Part shown: positions 16,586 to 25,048 of the stretch, piece after piece | Layout of the letters: every line of letters starts with the position of its first letter | Position numbering within the stretch: the first letter of the stretch is position 1 | Assembly: GCA_051024685.1 (NCBI GenBank) | Contig: JAZHPA010000005.1 | Span: 31,429 to 95,428 of the forward strand | Length of the DNA: 64,000 nucleotides | Source of the DNA: UBA12545 sp051024685 | Lineage (GTDB): Bacteria; Bacillota; DSM-521; Neomoorellales; Neomoorellaceae | Reading direction: 5' to 3' | Notes under the pieces: generated by a model | What the model saw: only the letters and a program-made list of their open reading frames with translations | Database searches by the model: none | Told to the model about the DNA's origin: nothing | Translations under genes and position numbers: made by a program

Positions 16586-18145
16586 CTACTGCGCCAGGCT
16601 CCAGACACCCGTGCCGTTTACCAGCAGCTGCCCCGAAACCGTCCCCGAGGTCGTCCCCCTGGCAGTCCTGGTGTAGGAGTGCCCTTCGGAATCCCGCTCC
16701 GTCCACCGGTACTCATATTCTATCGTGTATCTTACCGTTATGGTGTAGTATTTCGGCTCCACCGCCATCATCCGGTCCTCTAGAATAGAGTATATCTGTG
16801 CCCCGTCCATCGCCCAGTCCTCTTGAAACTCTACTACCGCTTCATGTTCACGCGGCTCCATCGCTACCGTTACCGTGCCCTCAGGTGGATAAGGCGTACC
16901 AAAAGTGAACTCCGGGTGCTTCTTCGGATACGTCAGTTCCGCGCTGGTTATCCTCCACCACGTCACCCTGCCCCGGGGAGGTACCGGTTTCGGAGGCCTC
17001 AACGTGGCCGTTACCCAATCGGTCCACTTCGCCGTCCCAGGTTCACGGGTTATCGTCCGGTCCTGGCTCACCGCCTGGAAAGTAAGCTCTCCTGGTCCGG
17101 ACTCCTCCCTCTCCACCGGGGGTACGTATACTTCCTGCTTGTTGTTGTCCCAGTTGACATCATTAGGCGGGTCTACTGGGTGTATCTTCGCCACCAGGGT
17201 GTTGCCGGACGCATCTCCTGTCCAGGCAAACTTGAACGTCTTCTCCTCCCCGGGTTTAAACTCCACCTGCCAGGTCTCATCAAAGTAACTGCCGTTGCCA
17301 GTAGGAGCCGCCCACCCATTGTTCGTCACCGATAAAGTCGCTTTCACCGGTTTACCGTAATCTGCCGCTAGGCCGAATACTACCGTACCCGTGTACTTAA
17401 CGCCGTCCTCTGCCTCGTCAGTACCGGGATCCAGATTCTTAACGTAGAGGTCGGGCAGTTGCTTGGGTTTACCGTAAATTTCTACAATGTATGGTATCCA
17501 ATAGTTCCAGCCTTCCGCCATCTGGAGGAAACCGCCCGATGGTACCTGAAGAGGAATACCTAGGGTTTTTAGAAACTGAATATTCTTGTCATCTTTTAGA
17601 TCCATAGCTCCTTTCTTTGCTATTTCAACATCACTTTCTTCTGGATTTCCAGCTAACCGTATATTCTCGTAGTGCAAAGTATAACTTAGGTCTCCTGGGA
17701 GACGTGTTTCTGCCCAAACTTTGCCTTCATGCCCTTTAGCAGCACTGTACAAGAGTATCCTCTTGTCGAAGTCTTCAAATGACATGCCGCCATATCCACC
17801 GCACTGCTGGTATATCGCTGGGCTCCACTCATCTATGCCCAAATACCTCACCCTGACCCCGGTCACATCCCAGCTGTTAATCAACTTTCCCAGTACACCT
17901 GTAACCTTGTAACTCCATGTTTTTACCTGCCCCGGCAGATCATGAGTGCCATCGTGGTCGGTATCCTGCCATACTCCATTGCTGTGCTTCCACAGCTGGA
18001 AATATGCCACATCAATATAAGCTTTTATGAGCTGGCCTTCCGGAACTGGATCCTCATATCCTGCCAAGGCCGGTTGCGAGGCCCAAAAACTTATCATAAA
18101 AAGAAAAAGACCTGCTATCAGCAGGTTTATACTCCAGTTTCGCAT
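16586..18145 (-). CDS. Secreted protein of unknown function, cassette copy A
   Basis: 519 residues with a signal peptide (hydrophobic core LIAGLFLFMISFWA, cut after PALA). The mature protein begins GYEDPVPEGQL. No catalytic motif was recognised. The middle carries a CARDB-like beta segment (KATLSVTNNGW ... GNTLVAKIHPVDPPNDVNWDNNKQEVYVPP), a fold common in cell-surface proteins. The C-terminal quarter is aromatic-rich beta structure. It follows the copper-amine-oxidase-like gene by 30 bases, so the two are probably co-expressed. A paralogue lies at 21543-23096, with C-terminal halves almost identical at DNA level. A surface or pilus-associated role is inferred only from location between two Tad gene sets. 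Confidence 0.72.
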   Translation of the reverse strand: MRNWSINLLIAGLFLFMISFWASQPALAGYEDPVPEGQLIKAYIDVAYFQLWKHSNGVWQDTDHDGTHDLPGQVKTWSYKVTGVLGKLINSWDVTGVRVRYLGIDEWSPAIYQQCGGYGGMSFEDFDKRILLYSAAKGHEGKVWAETRLPGDLSYTLHYENIRLAGNPEESDVEIAKKGAMDLKDDKNIQFLKTLGIPLQVPSGGFLQMAEGWNYWIPYIVEIYGKPKQLPDLYVKNLDPGTDEAEDGVKYTGTVVFGLAADYGKPVKATLSVTNNGWAAPTGNGSYFDETWQVEFKPGEEKTFKFAWTGDASGNTLVAKIHPVDPPNDVNWDNNKQEVYVPPVEREESGPGELTFQAVSQDRTITREPGTAKWTDWVTATLRPPKPVPPRGRVTWWRITSAELTYPKKHPEFTFGTPYPPEGTVTVAMEPREHEAVVEFQEDWAMDGAQIYSILEDRMMAVEPKYYTITVRYTIEYEYRWTERDSEGHSYTRTARGTTSGTVSGQLLVNGTGVWSLAQ

Positions 18146-18175
18146 TGTGTATTATCCCCCTCTAACAAGCTTGAC

Positions 18176-19243
18176 TTAGAATGGGTTCTCGATAAACAAG
18201 AGACCAATTTCACGGTCTCTCCAGTCAGCATGAGTATTGACTACAAAATACTTCACATTTTTCACGTCCACTGGTGGCTTGCCATCGGAAAGCTCACCTC
18301 TATCCTGCACCGCATACTGCAGTTCCCACCTGCCGTTATCCAACTGCCGCGCTATATCCACTTGACGTGTCCGCACCCTGCCGTCCTTTTCGACAATATG
18401 CACATCCAGATACTTTGTGTCTGCCACCAGCGTCAAAATCTCACCCTCGTAGTAAACCTCACCCCGATAGTCTAGCTGTCCATTCTTAAGCCCAATGCTG
18501 TACACAACATGCTTATCCACTTCAACAGGTAAATCAGTAACTTTCACGTACCCCTTGTAAACTTTTGTATTCTTATCATCCGGCCACGGCCAAACATAGA
18601 CGGGCGAAATACCTTCCAAATCTGCCACGCTGGTCACCAGAATACCGTTCATTGGCTTCACATCTGGCGCAGTATTAACCTGGTCAATGTAGTTCTTCAC
18701 CTTCTCTATGTCTGCTTCGGGTTTCGCCTCACCTTTCGGCCAGCATATCACGTAGTCCTTCCCGCCAATGTTGCGCCACTCCACCTCAAATCCCAACCCT
18801 TCCGCAACGTACCTGGCAGGGAGGAACGTACGCGCGTACCTCAGCTGTGGGGCTACGTCTATCTCCTTCAGCTGGCCGTTCGCGACAATAACTTTAGAAC
18901 CTATGACTATCTCCACAGAATGGGAACCCCGCCGCAGGCCCGCCTTCTGCTCTATACTGCTCCAGGCGATGTCCTCCTCTTTCACGCCCAGGGCATACCC
19001 CAGGTAGCGCACCGGTACGAAAGTGCGGCCGCTGTCTATGTACGGGGCTACGTCCATCTCCACGCCAGGAATCTCGCCGTTGATGAAATAGCGGTTCAGG
19101 CCAATAACAAAGACCACGCTCTTCACCAGCTGGTTATTCTCGTACACGTCCACTCGCGTTTCCGCCCCGTCGCAGGATACAAGGGGCACCATAGTAAAAG
19201 TAAGAATGGCGGCCAAAAAGCCGGCGGCAATTTTCTTAAGCAT
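18176..19243 (-). CDS. Secreted protein with copper amine oxidase N-terminal-like domain, copy A
   Basis: 355 residues with a lipoprotein-like or standard signal peptide (MLKKIAAGFLAAILTFTMVPLVSC). Residues 55-170 hold the alpha/beta domain named after the N-terminus of copper amine oxidases, with the twin motif DVAPYIDSGRTFVPVRYLGYALG and DVAPQLRYARTFLPARYVAEGLG. This domain is widespread in Firmicutes surface proteins and does not imply oxidase activity; no oxidase core is present. The C-terminal half is of unknown fold. It has an AAGGGGGG ribosome site and sits 30 bases upstream of the 16586-18145 gene. A paralogue is at 23117-24193. Confidence 0.85.
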   Translation of the reverse strand: MLKKIAAGFLAAILTFTMVPLVSCDGAETRVDVYENNQLVKSVVFVIGLNRYFINGEIPGVEMDVAPYIDSGRTFVPVRYLGYALGVKEEDIAWSSIEQKAGLRRGSHSVEIVIGSKVIVANGQLKEIDVAPQLRYARTFLPARYVAEGLGFEVEWRNIGGKDYVICWPKGEAKPEADIEKVKNYIDQVNTAPDVKPMNGILVTSVADLEGISPVYVWPWPDDKNTKVYKGYVKVTDLPVEVDKHVVYSIGLKNGQLDYRGEVYYEGEILTLVADTKYLDVHIVEKDGRVRTRQVDIARQLDNGRWELQYAVQDRGELSDGKPPVDVKNVKYFVVNTHADWRDREIGLLFIENPF

Positions 19244-19271
19244 TGGTAAATCCCCCCTTAAGAACTTTGGA

Positions 19272-19297
19272 CATAAAAATAGCGGGCAGCACCCGCC
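19272..19297 (-). terminator. Terminator or attenuator between coiled-coil and CuAO-like genes, copy A
   Basis: Minus strand GCGGG-TGCTG-CCCGC followed by TATTTTTAT. An equivalent hairpin is at 24639-24662 in copy B. It lies only 10 bases after the small coiled-coil gene, so it could also limit expression of the genes downstream. Confidence 0.65.
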
Positions 19298-19306
19298 AGG
19301 TTCAGC

Positions 19307-19582
19307 CTATTTCTGTAGTAGCGTGATGATTATACCAGCAAAACCAACAATTAAAGTAATCACTGCGCCTATGGCCCATAGTCTTACATTTTCTAGCTTT
19401 CCCTCTACCTTGTCAATCCTGGCAGACAGCTTCTGATCCAGGCCGTCCATACGGGCGGATAGCTTCTCGTCCAGCCTGTCTATCCTCTGGAGAAGGAAGA
19501 AAAACTCCGGGGATGCCAGCCTGTTTGGCGGTTCATTAGTAGCCGCGACTTCCTTCAAGGCCTCCTCTGGCATGGCGCTCAC
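19307..19582 (-). CDS. Small coiled-coil, tail-anchored membrane protein, copy A
   Basis: 91 residues. A charged coiled coil with heptads (RIDRLDEKLSARMDGLDQKL) is followed by one C-terminal membrane helix (LWAIGAVITLIVGFAGIIITLL). The layout resembles XhlA-type and haemolysin-like small proteins of phage and Firmicutes, but no enzyme motif exists. It starts at a GTG in a GGAGGTGAAGGCAG context. A paralogue (24676-24972) has one extra heptad block. It is first in its cassette and is followed by a terminator-like hairpin. Confidence 0.7.
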   Translation of the reverse strand: MSAMPEEALKEVAATNEPPNRLASPEFFFLLQRIDRLDEKLSARMDGLDQKLSARIDKVEGKLENVRLWAIGAVITLIVGFAGIIITLLQK

Positions 19583-19630
19583 CTGCCTTCACCTCCATTT
19601 TATCCACTAGCGCCCAGGATAGCAAGCTTC

Positions 19631-19685
19631 ATAAAAAAATGCCGCCTGGAAACCCACAGCCTCGTGCCGTGGGAGGAAAGGCGGC
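19631..19685 (-). terminator. Terminator after iscB
   Basis: GCCGCCT pairs with AGGCGGC around an inner stem CCCACGGC...GTGGG, followed on the minus strand by ATTTTTTTAT. It overlaps the iscB stop codon. Confidence 0.8.
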
Positions 19686-20944
19686 TACGCCACCTCCCAC
19701 ACCAAAGTATCGCTGTCCTGCAATTTGCGGAGCCTGTTGACGCTGGCCCCGTTGTAAAGCTCCTTACCAGAAAAGTCGGCGTTCCTTACAGCCCCACGGC
19801 TAAACAAAGTGTTGACGTATCCGGTTATCACTTCGCCTCCCCTGCTCCGGTAAGATACCAGATCGTATTTCTGAAACCGAACTCCATCTCTGCTTATTAG
19901 GTACCGGTTGGCGTTGGCCCTCGGCCTTATCCCGCCCTTAACCGGGTTGGCCCGGTGCAGCTGTCGGTTCCTGGACCTCACAAACCGCCCTCTTAGTGCT
20001 CCCGGCAGACTGACTCTGGGGGTAATGCCGAAGGCCGCATGGATTAAGGCCAGAGCATCGCAGTAATGGGCCTTGTCGAGCCCTAGCTCCAGCCTGGCTT
20101 CCTTCACCTCGTAAGCGGGTATCTTTACCCCTTCCAGGGCGTTAAACTGCGGGTTTAGAGCATTGAGTCTTGCCGGCCAGCGGTAGGATTCTATGACTTT
20201 ATCGATTTTTATCTCGCCCTTCGTCACCTTGTCGTGGCAATCCTTACACAATGTTACCAGGTTCTTCGGCCGGTCGCTCCCTCCACGGAACCGCCACACT
20301 ATATGGTGGACTTCCAACCCTTCCGGATCGCCGCAGAGCACACACCGGTACGAATCGCGCTCTAACACGTATTCCCGGTAATTCTTTTTCCCCTTTAGCG
20401 GCCCTTCCTGGTAACCCCTGCCTTTCACTTCTGGGTCCACCATCCTGTGGGTATCGAACTTGTTAATTTCTTTCGCCCACACGGTTACCGGAAGTATAGA
20501 TTCTACCATGCTCCTGGTCTTTTGGTGCTCATACCACAGGTGGCTTACCGAAGGCGGCAGCCATCCTTCTTCTCTCCTGCGGTTATCTATACGGCAGGGC
20601 CGATAGGGCGTCTTGCGGCTGCGCCGCCTCTGTCTCAAACTCGCACGCTCGTACATTAACTCCGATATGTCCCGGCGACCGGCCACTTCCCCTAAAAACA
20701 GCACTTCCCCGTCCTCACGGACGGCGGCTATACCCTGGGTCAGACCCCGGTCCCGCCCGGCGTAGACTTTCTGCTTGTACCCGCTGGAGCCGTATAGTAA
20801 CCGGATGGTAAAGGGAACTACCCTGACTACTTTCGCCCTACCTTCTTTAAGGAGAACCCGCGCCTTCCTGGGACTGCAAGGCATCAGGGGCTTCCCATGC
20901 TTGTTCAGCACATAGACGTAAACTTTCTGTTTGCGCGCTAACAT
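19685..20944 (-). CDS. iscB: IscB, RNA-guided HNH/RuvC endonuclease (Cas9 ancestor family)
   Basis: 419 residues, a full-length IscB. Domains in order: PLMP domain (KPLMPCSPRKARVLLKEGRA, residues 18-37); RuvC-I (YAGRDRGLTQGIAAV, Asp65); an Arg-rich bridge helix (103-123); RuvC-II (AKEINKFDTH, Glu159); an HNH domain with two CxxC pairs (Cys201/204, 233/236) and catalytic HH at 213-214; RuvC-III (KAHYCDALAL, Asp296); and a C-terminal domain. All catalytic residues are present. IscB uses an omega RNA encoded just upstream of its gene to nick both strands of matching DNA. The start is the ATG at 20944 with AAGGAGG ten bases upstream. The element lies between two cassette copies. Confidence 0.95.
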   Translation of the reverse strand: MLARKQKVYVYVLNKHGKPLMPCSPRKARVLLKEGRAKVVRVVPFTIRLLYGSSGYKQKVYAGRDRGLTQGIAAVREDGEVLFLGEVAGRRDISELMYERASLRQRRRSRKTPYRPCRIDNRRREEGWLPPSVSHLWYEHQKTRSMVESILPVTVWAKEINKFDTHRMVDPEVKGRGYQEGPLKGKKNYREYVLERDSYRCVLCGDPEGLEVHHIVWRFRGGSDRPKNLVTLCKDCHDKVTKGEIKIDKVIESYRWPARLNALNPQFNALEGVKIPAYEVKEARLELGLDKAHYCDALALIHAAFGITPRVSLPGALRGRFVRSRNRQLHRANPVKGGIRPRANANRYLISRDGVRFQKYDLVSYRSRGGEVITGYVNTLFSRGAVRNADFSGKELYNGASVNRLRKLQDSDTLVWEVA

Positions 20945-20959
20945 AAAGCGCGTCCCTCC

Positions 20960-21264
20960 TTGCCGGAGTTTTTGTGCCCGTCGCCTGTGTTATCCCGGCT
21001 TTTTACTCCCGCCTCACTGTCCCTACCCCCCAGGACTGTTTAGAGCTGCCCGGTATTGATGCCGGGCAGGACTTGCGTCACGGGAGCCAGTGCGGCAGGC
21101 TCGGGCTACACCCGCCGGTGGCATCACCGGGATAACCCGGACCCTTTAAGACCCCCGCTCGCCCAATAAGGGTTTACGGGAGAGGTTAATTCCTCTCAGG
21201 CTAGTCAACCAGGGCTTGCGGCCTTCACCTGCAAGCCCCCGGCCTTGTGCCGGGGGTGGTTGAC
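20960..21264 (-). ncRNA. HEARO / IscB omega RNA
   Basis: The minus strand starts GTCAACCACCCCCGGC and forms a GC-rich hairpin (CCCCCGGC...GCCGGGGG). It then returns with TGGTTGACTAGCCTGAGAGG, so GTCAACCA (21264-21257) pairs with TGGTTGAC (21212-21205). This opening helix and the GACTAGCCT box are what I recall of HEARO RNAs. The scaffold runs on through several GC stems to the iscB start. The guide is expected just 5' of it, at about 21265-21280, reading GGTGGCGCAAAGAAAT. Confidence 0.88.
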
Positions 21265-21542
21265 ATTTCTTTGCGCCACCTACTGTCTTCTACCACCCAC
21301 CATTGCACATTCGAAAAAACAAAGGCTGGAAACCGCAATTCTCCTGTGGTGCGGTTTCCAGCCCCATATCAGAAAAAGCACGGTGCCCCAGCACCGGATC
21401 AGTTAGAACTTAAGTCCCGGCCTACCTTACTTAGCGTCTCAGCAGTGCAAATATTTGGCCAAGAAGAGTAGGCACTATTCGCGTCACTAATTGGTAGAAA
21501 CCATCGAGTTCCGCCAGCTTATCTACAACTTGGGCACAGCAA
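21265..21542. other. Gap: IscB guide/flank and terminator, otherwise empty
   Basis: It holds the presumed guide segment (21265-21280) and the terminator of the next gene (21314-21364). The rest, up to 21542, shows no convincing gene on either strand. Confidence 0.5.
21314..21364 (-). terminator. Terminator of cassette copy B
   Basis: A perfect 14-bp stem GGCTGGAAACCGCA / TGCGGTTTCCAGCC, followed on the minus strand by TTTGTTTTTTCG. It lies about 180 bases after the 21543-23096 gene. Confidence 0.85.
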
Positions 21543-23096
21543 TTATTCCGCTAGGCTCCACACTCCAGTACCGTTCACGAGCAGCTGCCCTGAAACCGTC
21601 CCCGAGGTCGTCCCCCTGGCAGTCCTGGTATAAGAGTGCCCCTCGGAATCCCGCTCCGTCCACCGGTACTCATACTCTATCGTATACCTTGCCGTTATGC
21701 TGTAGTATCTCGGCTCCACCGCCATCATCCGGTCCTCTAGAATAGAGTATATCTGTGCCCCGTCCATCGCCCAGTCCTCTTGAAACTCTACTACCGCTTC
21801 ATGTTCACGCGGCTCCATCGCTACCGTTACCGTACCCTCAGGAGGATAAGGTGTTCCAAAAGTGAACTCCGGGTGCTTCTTCGGATACGTCAGCTCCGCA
21901 CTCGTTATCCTCCACCACGTCACCCTACCACGTGGAGGTACTGGCTCCGGAGGCCTCAACGTCGCCGTTACCCAGTCCGTCCACTTCGCCGTCCCAGGTT
22001 CACGGGTTATCGTCCGGTCCTGGCTCACCGCCTGGAAAGTAAGCTCTCCTGGTCCGGACTCCTCCCTCTCCACCGGGGGTACGTATACTTCCTGCTTGTT
22101 GTTGTCCCAGTTGACATCATTAGGCGGGTCTACTGGGTGTATCTTCGCCACCAGGGTGTTGCCTGAAGAATCGCCTGTCCAGGTAAACCTAAACGCCTTC
22201 TCCTCCCCCGGCTGGAACTCCACCTGCCAGCTCTCATCAAAATACCTGCCGTCGGCAGTTGGGGCTGGCCAGCCGTTATTGGTTACCGATAGCGTGGCCT
22301 TTACGGGCTTACCGTAATCGGCTGCCAGGCCGAATACTACTGTGCCCGTGTACTTGACGCCTTCTTCTGCTTCCTCAGTACCGGGGTCCAGACTCTTAAC
22401 GTAAAAGTCGGGCAGTTGCTTGGGCTTGCCGTAAATTTCCACGATGTACGGTACCCAGTAGTTCCAGCCTTCGGCCATTTGGAGGAAGCCGCCAGGAGGA
22501 ACCTGAAGGGGAATGCCTAGGGTTTTAAGAATATCCCGGTTGGGCGGCCATTTTAAATCCATTGCTCCCCCCTTTGCAGCTTCAACATCACTTACTCCCG
22601 GATCACCGGCCAACCGTATGCCTTCGTAGTGTAAAGTATAACTAAGATCTTCTAAATGTGTTTCTGCCCAAACTTTGCCTTCGTACCCCTGAGTAGCAGT
22701 AAAAGAAAGAATTTTAGTGAAAAACTCTTCAAAGGTCATACCGGCATAGCCATTATTCTGTTGGTAAACAGCCTGATTCCATTCATTGTTATTCAAATAA
22801 CGTACCCTAACCCCAGTCACATCCCACCGGTTAGCCAGATTATCAAGAACACCATTGACTTTGTAGCTCCAGGATTTCGTCTGCCCAGGCATGTCCCGAA
22901 TGCCATCATGGTCAGTATCCTGCCACACCCCGTTTGAGTGCTTCCACAACTGAAAATACGCCACATCAATGTAGCTCTTAGCAAGCTGCCCTTCGGGTAC
23001 CGGGTCTTCGTATGCAGCTGACGCCGGATGTGCAGAAAATAACCCCAGGATAAAAAGAAAACCTGCAGCAAGCAGGTTTGCAATTGCTTTCCGCAT
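21543..23096 (-). CDS. Secreted protein of unknown function, cassette copy B
   Basis: 517 residues with a signal peptide (FLFILGLFSAHPASA). It is a paralogue of 16586-18145 along its whole length, with the mature N-terminus YEDPVPEGQLAKSYIDVAYF and the same CARDB-like middle segment. The N-terminal 250 residues differ at many positions. In contrast a stretch of about 170 bases in the C-terminal half (21994-22163) is identical in DNA to 17037-17206, which suggests recent gene conversion. Function is unknown; membrane anchor and catalytic motifs are absent. It is co-directional with the CuAO-like gene 20 bases upstream. Confidence 0.72.
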   Translation of the reverse strand: MRKAIANLLAAGFLFILGLFSAHPASAAYEDPVPEGQLAKSYIDVAYFQLWKHSNGVWQDTDHDGIRDMPGQTKSWSYKVNGVLDNLANRWDVTGVRVRYLNNNEWNQAVYQQNNGYAGMTFEEFFTKILSFTATQGYEGKVWAETHLEDLSYTLHYEGIRLAGDPGVSDVEAAKGGAMDLKWPPNRDILKTLGIPLQVPPGGFLQMAEGWNYWVPYIVEIYGKPKQLPDFYVKSLDPGTEEAEEGVKYTGTVVFGLAADYGKPVKATLSVTNNGWPAPTADGRYFDESWQVEFQPGEEKAFRFTWTGDSSGNTLVAKIHPVDPPNDVNWDNNKQEVYVPPVEREESGPGELTFQAVSQDRTITREPGTAKWTDWVTATLRPPEPVPPRGRVTWWRITSAELTYPKKHPEFTFGTPYPPEGTVTVAMEPREHEAVVEFQEDWAMDGAQIYSILEDRMMAVEPRYYSITARYTIEYEYRWTERDSEGHSYTRTARGTTSGTVSGQLLVNGTGVWSLAE

Positions 23097-23116
23097 GGCC
23101 CAATTCCTCCCTTATC

Positions 23117-24193
23117 TCAACCTTGGTATGGATTATCAATAAACAACAGCCCAATTTCGTCAACGGGCCAAATCCTATGTGTATTCACCACAAAGTACTT
23201 TACATTGTTCACGTCCACCGGAGGTTTCCCGTCGGAGAGTTCACCCGTATGCTGCAGCGCAAAGTCGATCTCCCATTTGCTATCCCCAAGCTGCTTGACA
23301 TTGGCGGGTTGACGGTCACGAACCTGACCATTCTTTTCGATAATGTGCAGATCGAAGTACTGAGTGTCGGCTACTATCGTCACAATTTCTCCCTCATATA
23401 TCACTTCACCCTCATACTCTATCCTTGCATTCTTGAGCCCAAAGCTATATACCACATACCCGTCAACCTTAACAGGTAAATCGGAAGCCTTCACATATCC
23501 CTTGTAGACTTTTGTCCCGAGATTCGGCCAGGGGCGAACATATACGGGCGAAATACCCTCCAGGTCCTTTTCGCTGGTCACCAAAATACCGCTCATGGGC
23601 TTCACGTCTGGCGCAGTATTAACCTGGTCAATGTAGTTCTTCACCTTCTCTATGTCTGCTTCGGGTTTCGCCTCACCTTTCGGCCAGCATATCACATAAT
23701 CCTTACCGTCCAAGTTCCGCCATTCCACCTCAAATCCCAGCCCCTCCGCAACGTACCTGGCAGGGAGGAACGTACGCGCGTACCTCAATTGCGGGGCAAC
23801 GTCTATCTCCTTAGGCTGGCCACCAGTGATTATCGTCCTGGAGCCTATGACCATCTCGACAGAGTGAGGGCCTCGGCGCAGGCTTGCCTTTTGTTCCGCA
23901 TTGCTCCAGCCCACGTCCTGTTCTTTCACGCCTAGGGCATACCCTAGATACCGCACGGGAACGAAGGTGCGGTCACTGTCCAAATACGGGGCCACGTCCA
24001 TCCGAACGCCCGGAGTCTGTCCGTTGATAAAGTATTCCTTAATCCCAACTATAAATATGACGCTCCTAACCAGTTGCTGGTTTTCGTAAATGTCTACCTG
24101 GGTCTGTTCCCCGAAGGCTACTCCGGGAATTACCCCGAGCAGGAAGGTTATCAACACAAATAAGGCTATCTTGCTAATAAATCTCTTAGTCAT
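23117..24193 (-). CDS. Secreted protein with copper amine oxidase N-terminal-like domain, copy B
   Basis: 358 residues with signal peptide (KIALFVLITFLLGVIPGVAFG). The same duplicated motif as copy A is present (DVAPYLDSDRTFVPVRYLGYALG and DVAPQLRYARTFLPARYVAEGLG), with a shared C-terminal half. The start ATG at 24193 has GGAGGGATGAACT before it. The signal peptide differs completely from copy A, whereas the middle (for example the NYIDQVNTAPDVKPM region) is almost identical, again indicating patchy conversion. No oxidase core; likely wall-associated. Confidence 0.84.
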   Translation of the reverse strand: MTKRFISKIALFVLITFLLGVIPGVAFGEQTQVDIYENQQLVRSVIFIVGIKEYFINGQTPGVRMDVAPYLDSDRTFVPVRYLGYALGVKEQDVGWSNAEQKASLRRGPHSVEMVIGSRTIITGGQPKEIDVAPQLRYARTFLPARYVAEGLGFEVEWRNLDGKDYVICWPKGEAKPEADIEKVKNYIDQVNTAPDVKPMSGILVTSEKDLEGISPVYVRPWPNLGTKVYKGYVKASDLPVKVDGYVVYSFGLKNARIEYEGEVIYEGEIVTIVADTQYFDLHIIEKNGQVRDRQPANVKQLGDSKWEIDFALQHTGELSDGKPPVDVNNVKYFVVNTHRIWPVDEIGLLFIDNPYQG

Positions 24194-24341
24194 AGTTCAT
24201 CCCTCCATTGTAATTATCGGTATCATTTGCTATCAGCGTAAGGGCTTCCCACCGCCTGGCCGCGGTTGGCAATCCAATTCCGGAGCTGCCTATTACCGCA
24301 ACGTCATCGAAAAACATTGTACCGCAGTATCTTCCGTGCAT

Positions 24342-24608
24342 TCAGTATACTCTCTCTGGTGCTACATACGGTTCAAAGTACCTGCGATCGTGCTCTCTTA
24401 CGAAGAGGCGCACCCTGCACCCAGGGTATTGTTCTGCGACCTGACGGACCGCTTCGGAAATTCCGCCATCACCAACAATTATGGGCCGCAACACAGCCTG
24501 GTCTCCGGACTCAATCACCTGCGTGTCAGAAGCGCCGCAGACCACAACAGGTAACATCGCAAAAACCAGGACGGCAGCCAAAAGGCCAAGGGTTAATTTT
24601 TTGAGCAT
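24342..24608 (-). CDS. Short secreted protein, probably a remnant
   Basis: 88 residues. The signal peptide (MLKKLTLGLLAAVLVFAMLPVVVCG) closely resembles that of the CuAO-like protein of copy A (MLKKIAAGFLAAILTFTMVP), but the rest does not match it. Directly after its stop a second short frame starts at an ATG (about 24190-24341), with a segment (MFFDDVAVIGSSG) resembling the end of a carbohydrate-binding domain. Together they look like what is left of a larger secreted gene present in copy B only. Low certainty that it is functional. Confidence 0.45.
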   Translation of the reverse strand: MLKKLTLGLLAAVLVFAMLPVVVCGASDTQVIESGDQAVLRPIIVGDGGISEAVRQVAEQYPGCRVRLFVREHDRRYFEPYVAPERVY

Positions 24609-24638
24609 GAATAGATATCTCCTTACGATTATGGGTTA

Positions 24639-24662
24639 CAAAAATAGCGGGTAGCACCCGCC
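24639..24662 (-). terminator. Terminator or attenuator, copy B
   Basis: Minus strand GCGGG-TGCTA-CCCGC followed by TATTTTTGT; counterpart of 19272-19297. Confidence 0.62.
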
Positions 24663-24675
24663 TTAGGGTTGTAGC

Positions 24676-24972
24676 TTATCTTTGCAGCAGAGCGATGATC
24701 ACACCGGTAAACCCGGCGATTAGGGTAATTACAGCACCTATGGCCCATAATTTTACGGCATCTAGCCTGTCCTGAACTCTATCAATTTTCTCTTCCAGCC
24801 TATTGATCCGACTAGATAGTTTCTCATCCACCCTGTCAATCCGGGCTGACAGCTTCTCGTCCAGCCTGTCTATTCTCTGGAGGAGGAAGAAAAACTCTGG
24901 GGATGCCAACCTGTTCGGCGGTTCATTGGTGGCCGCAATTTCTTTCAATGCTTCCTCCGGCACGGCGCTCAC
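24676..24972 (-). CDS. Small coiled-coil, tail-anchored membrane protein, copy B
   Basis: 98 residues. It has the same N-terminus as copy A (MSA-PEEALKE-AATNEPPNRL), a longer coiled coil (RIDRVDEKLSSRINRLEEKI) and a C-terminal membrane helix (LWAIGAVITLIAGFTGVIIALL). GTG start with GGAGGTGAAGGCAG upstream, as in copy A. Upstream sequence up to GCCAGGATAGCAAGCTTC is shared with copy A and then diverges, marking the edge of the duplicated unit. Function unknown. Confidence 0.7.
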   Translation of the reverse strand: MSAVPEEALKEIAATNEPPNRLASPEFFFLLQRIDRLDEKLSARIDRVDEKLSSRINRLEEKIDRVQDRLDAVKLWAIGAVITLIAGFTGVIIALLQR

Positions 24973-25048
24973 CTGCCTTCACCTCCATTGTAGCCAATGG
25001 CTGCCAGGATAGCAAGCTTCTGCATTAGCTGCAGCCAACGTGCTGCCG

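Larger units (their letters stand above)
19631..21264 (-). mobile_element. IscB element (ISC-type transposon without its transposase)
   Basis: It consists of an iscB gene with its HEARO/omega RNA upstream. The left limit is set by comparing the two cassette copies. Both share GCCAGGATAGCAAGCTTC upstream of the coiled-coil gene, and copy A changes to the IscB terminator directly after it, at 19631. The right limit is the start of the RNA scaffold. No TnpA is present. Confidence 0.75.

Noticed and set aside
18176..24193. Copper amine oxidases
   Set aside because: Only the small N-terminal-type domain is present; no catalytic oxidase core exists.
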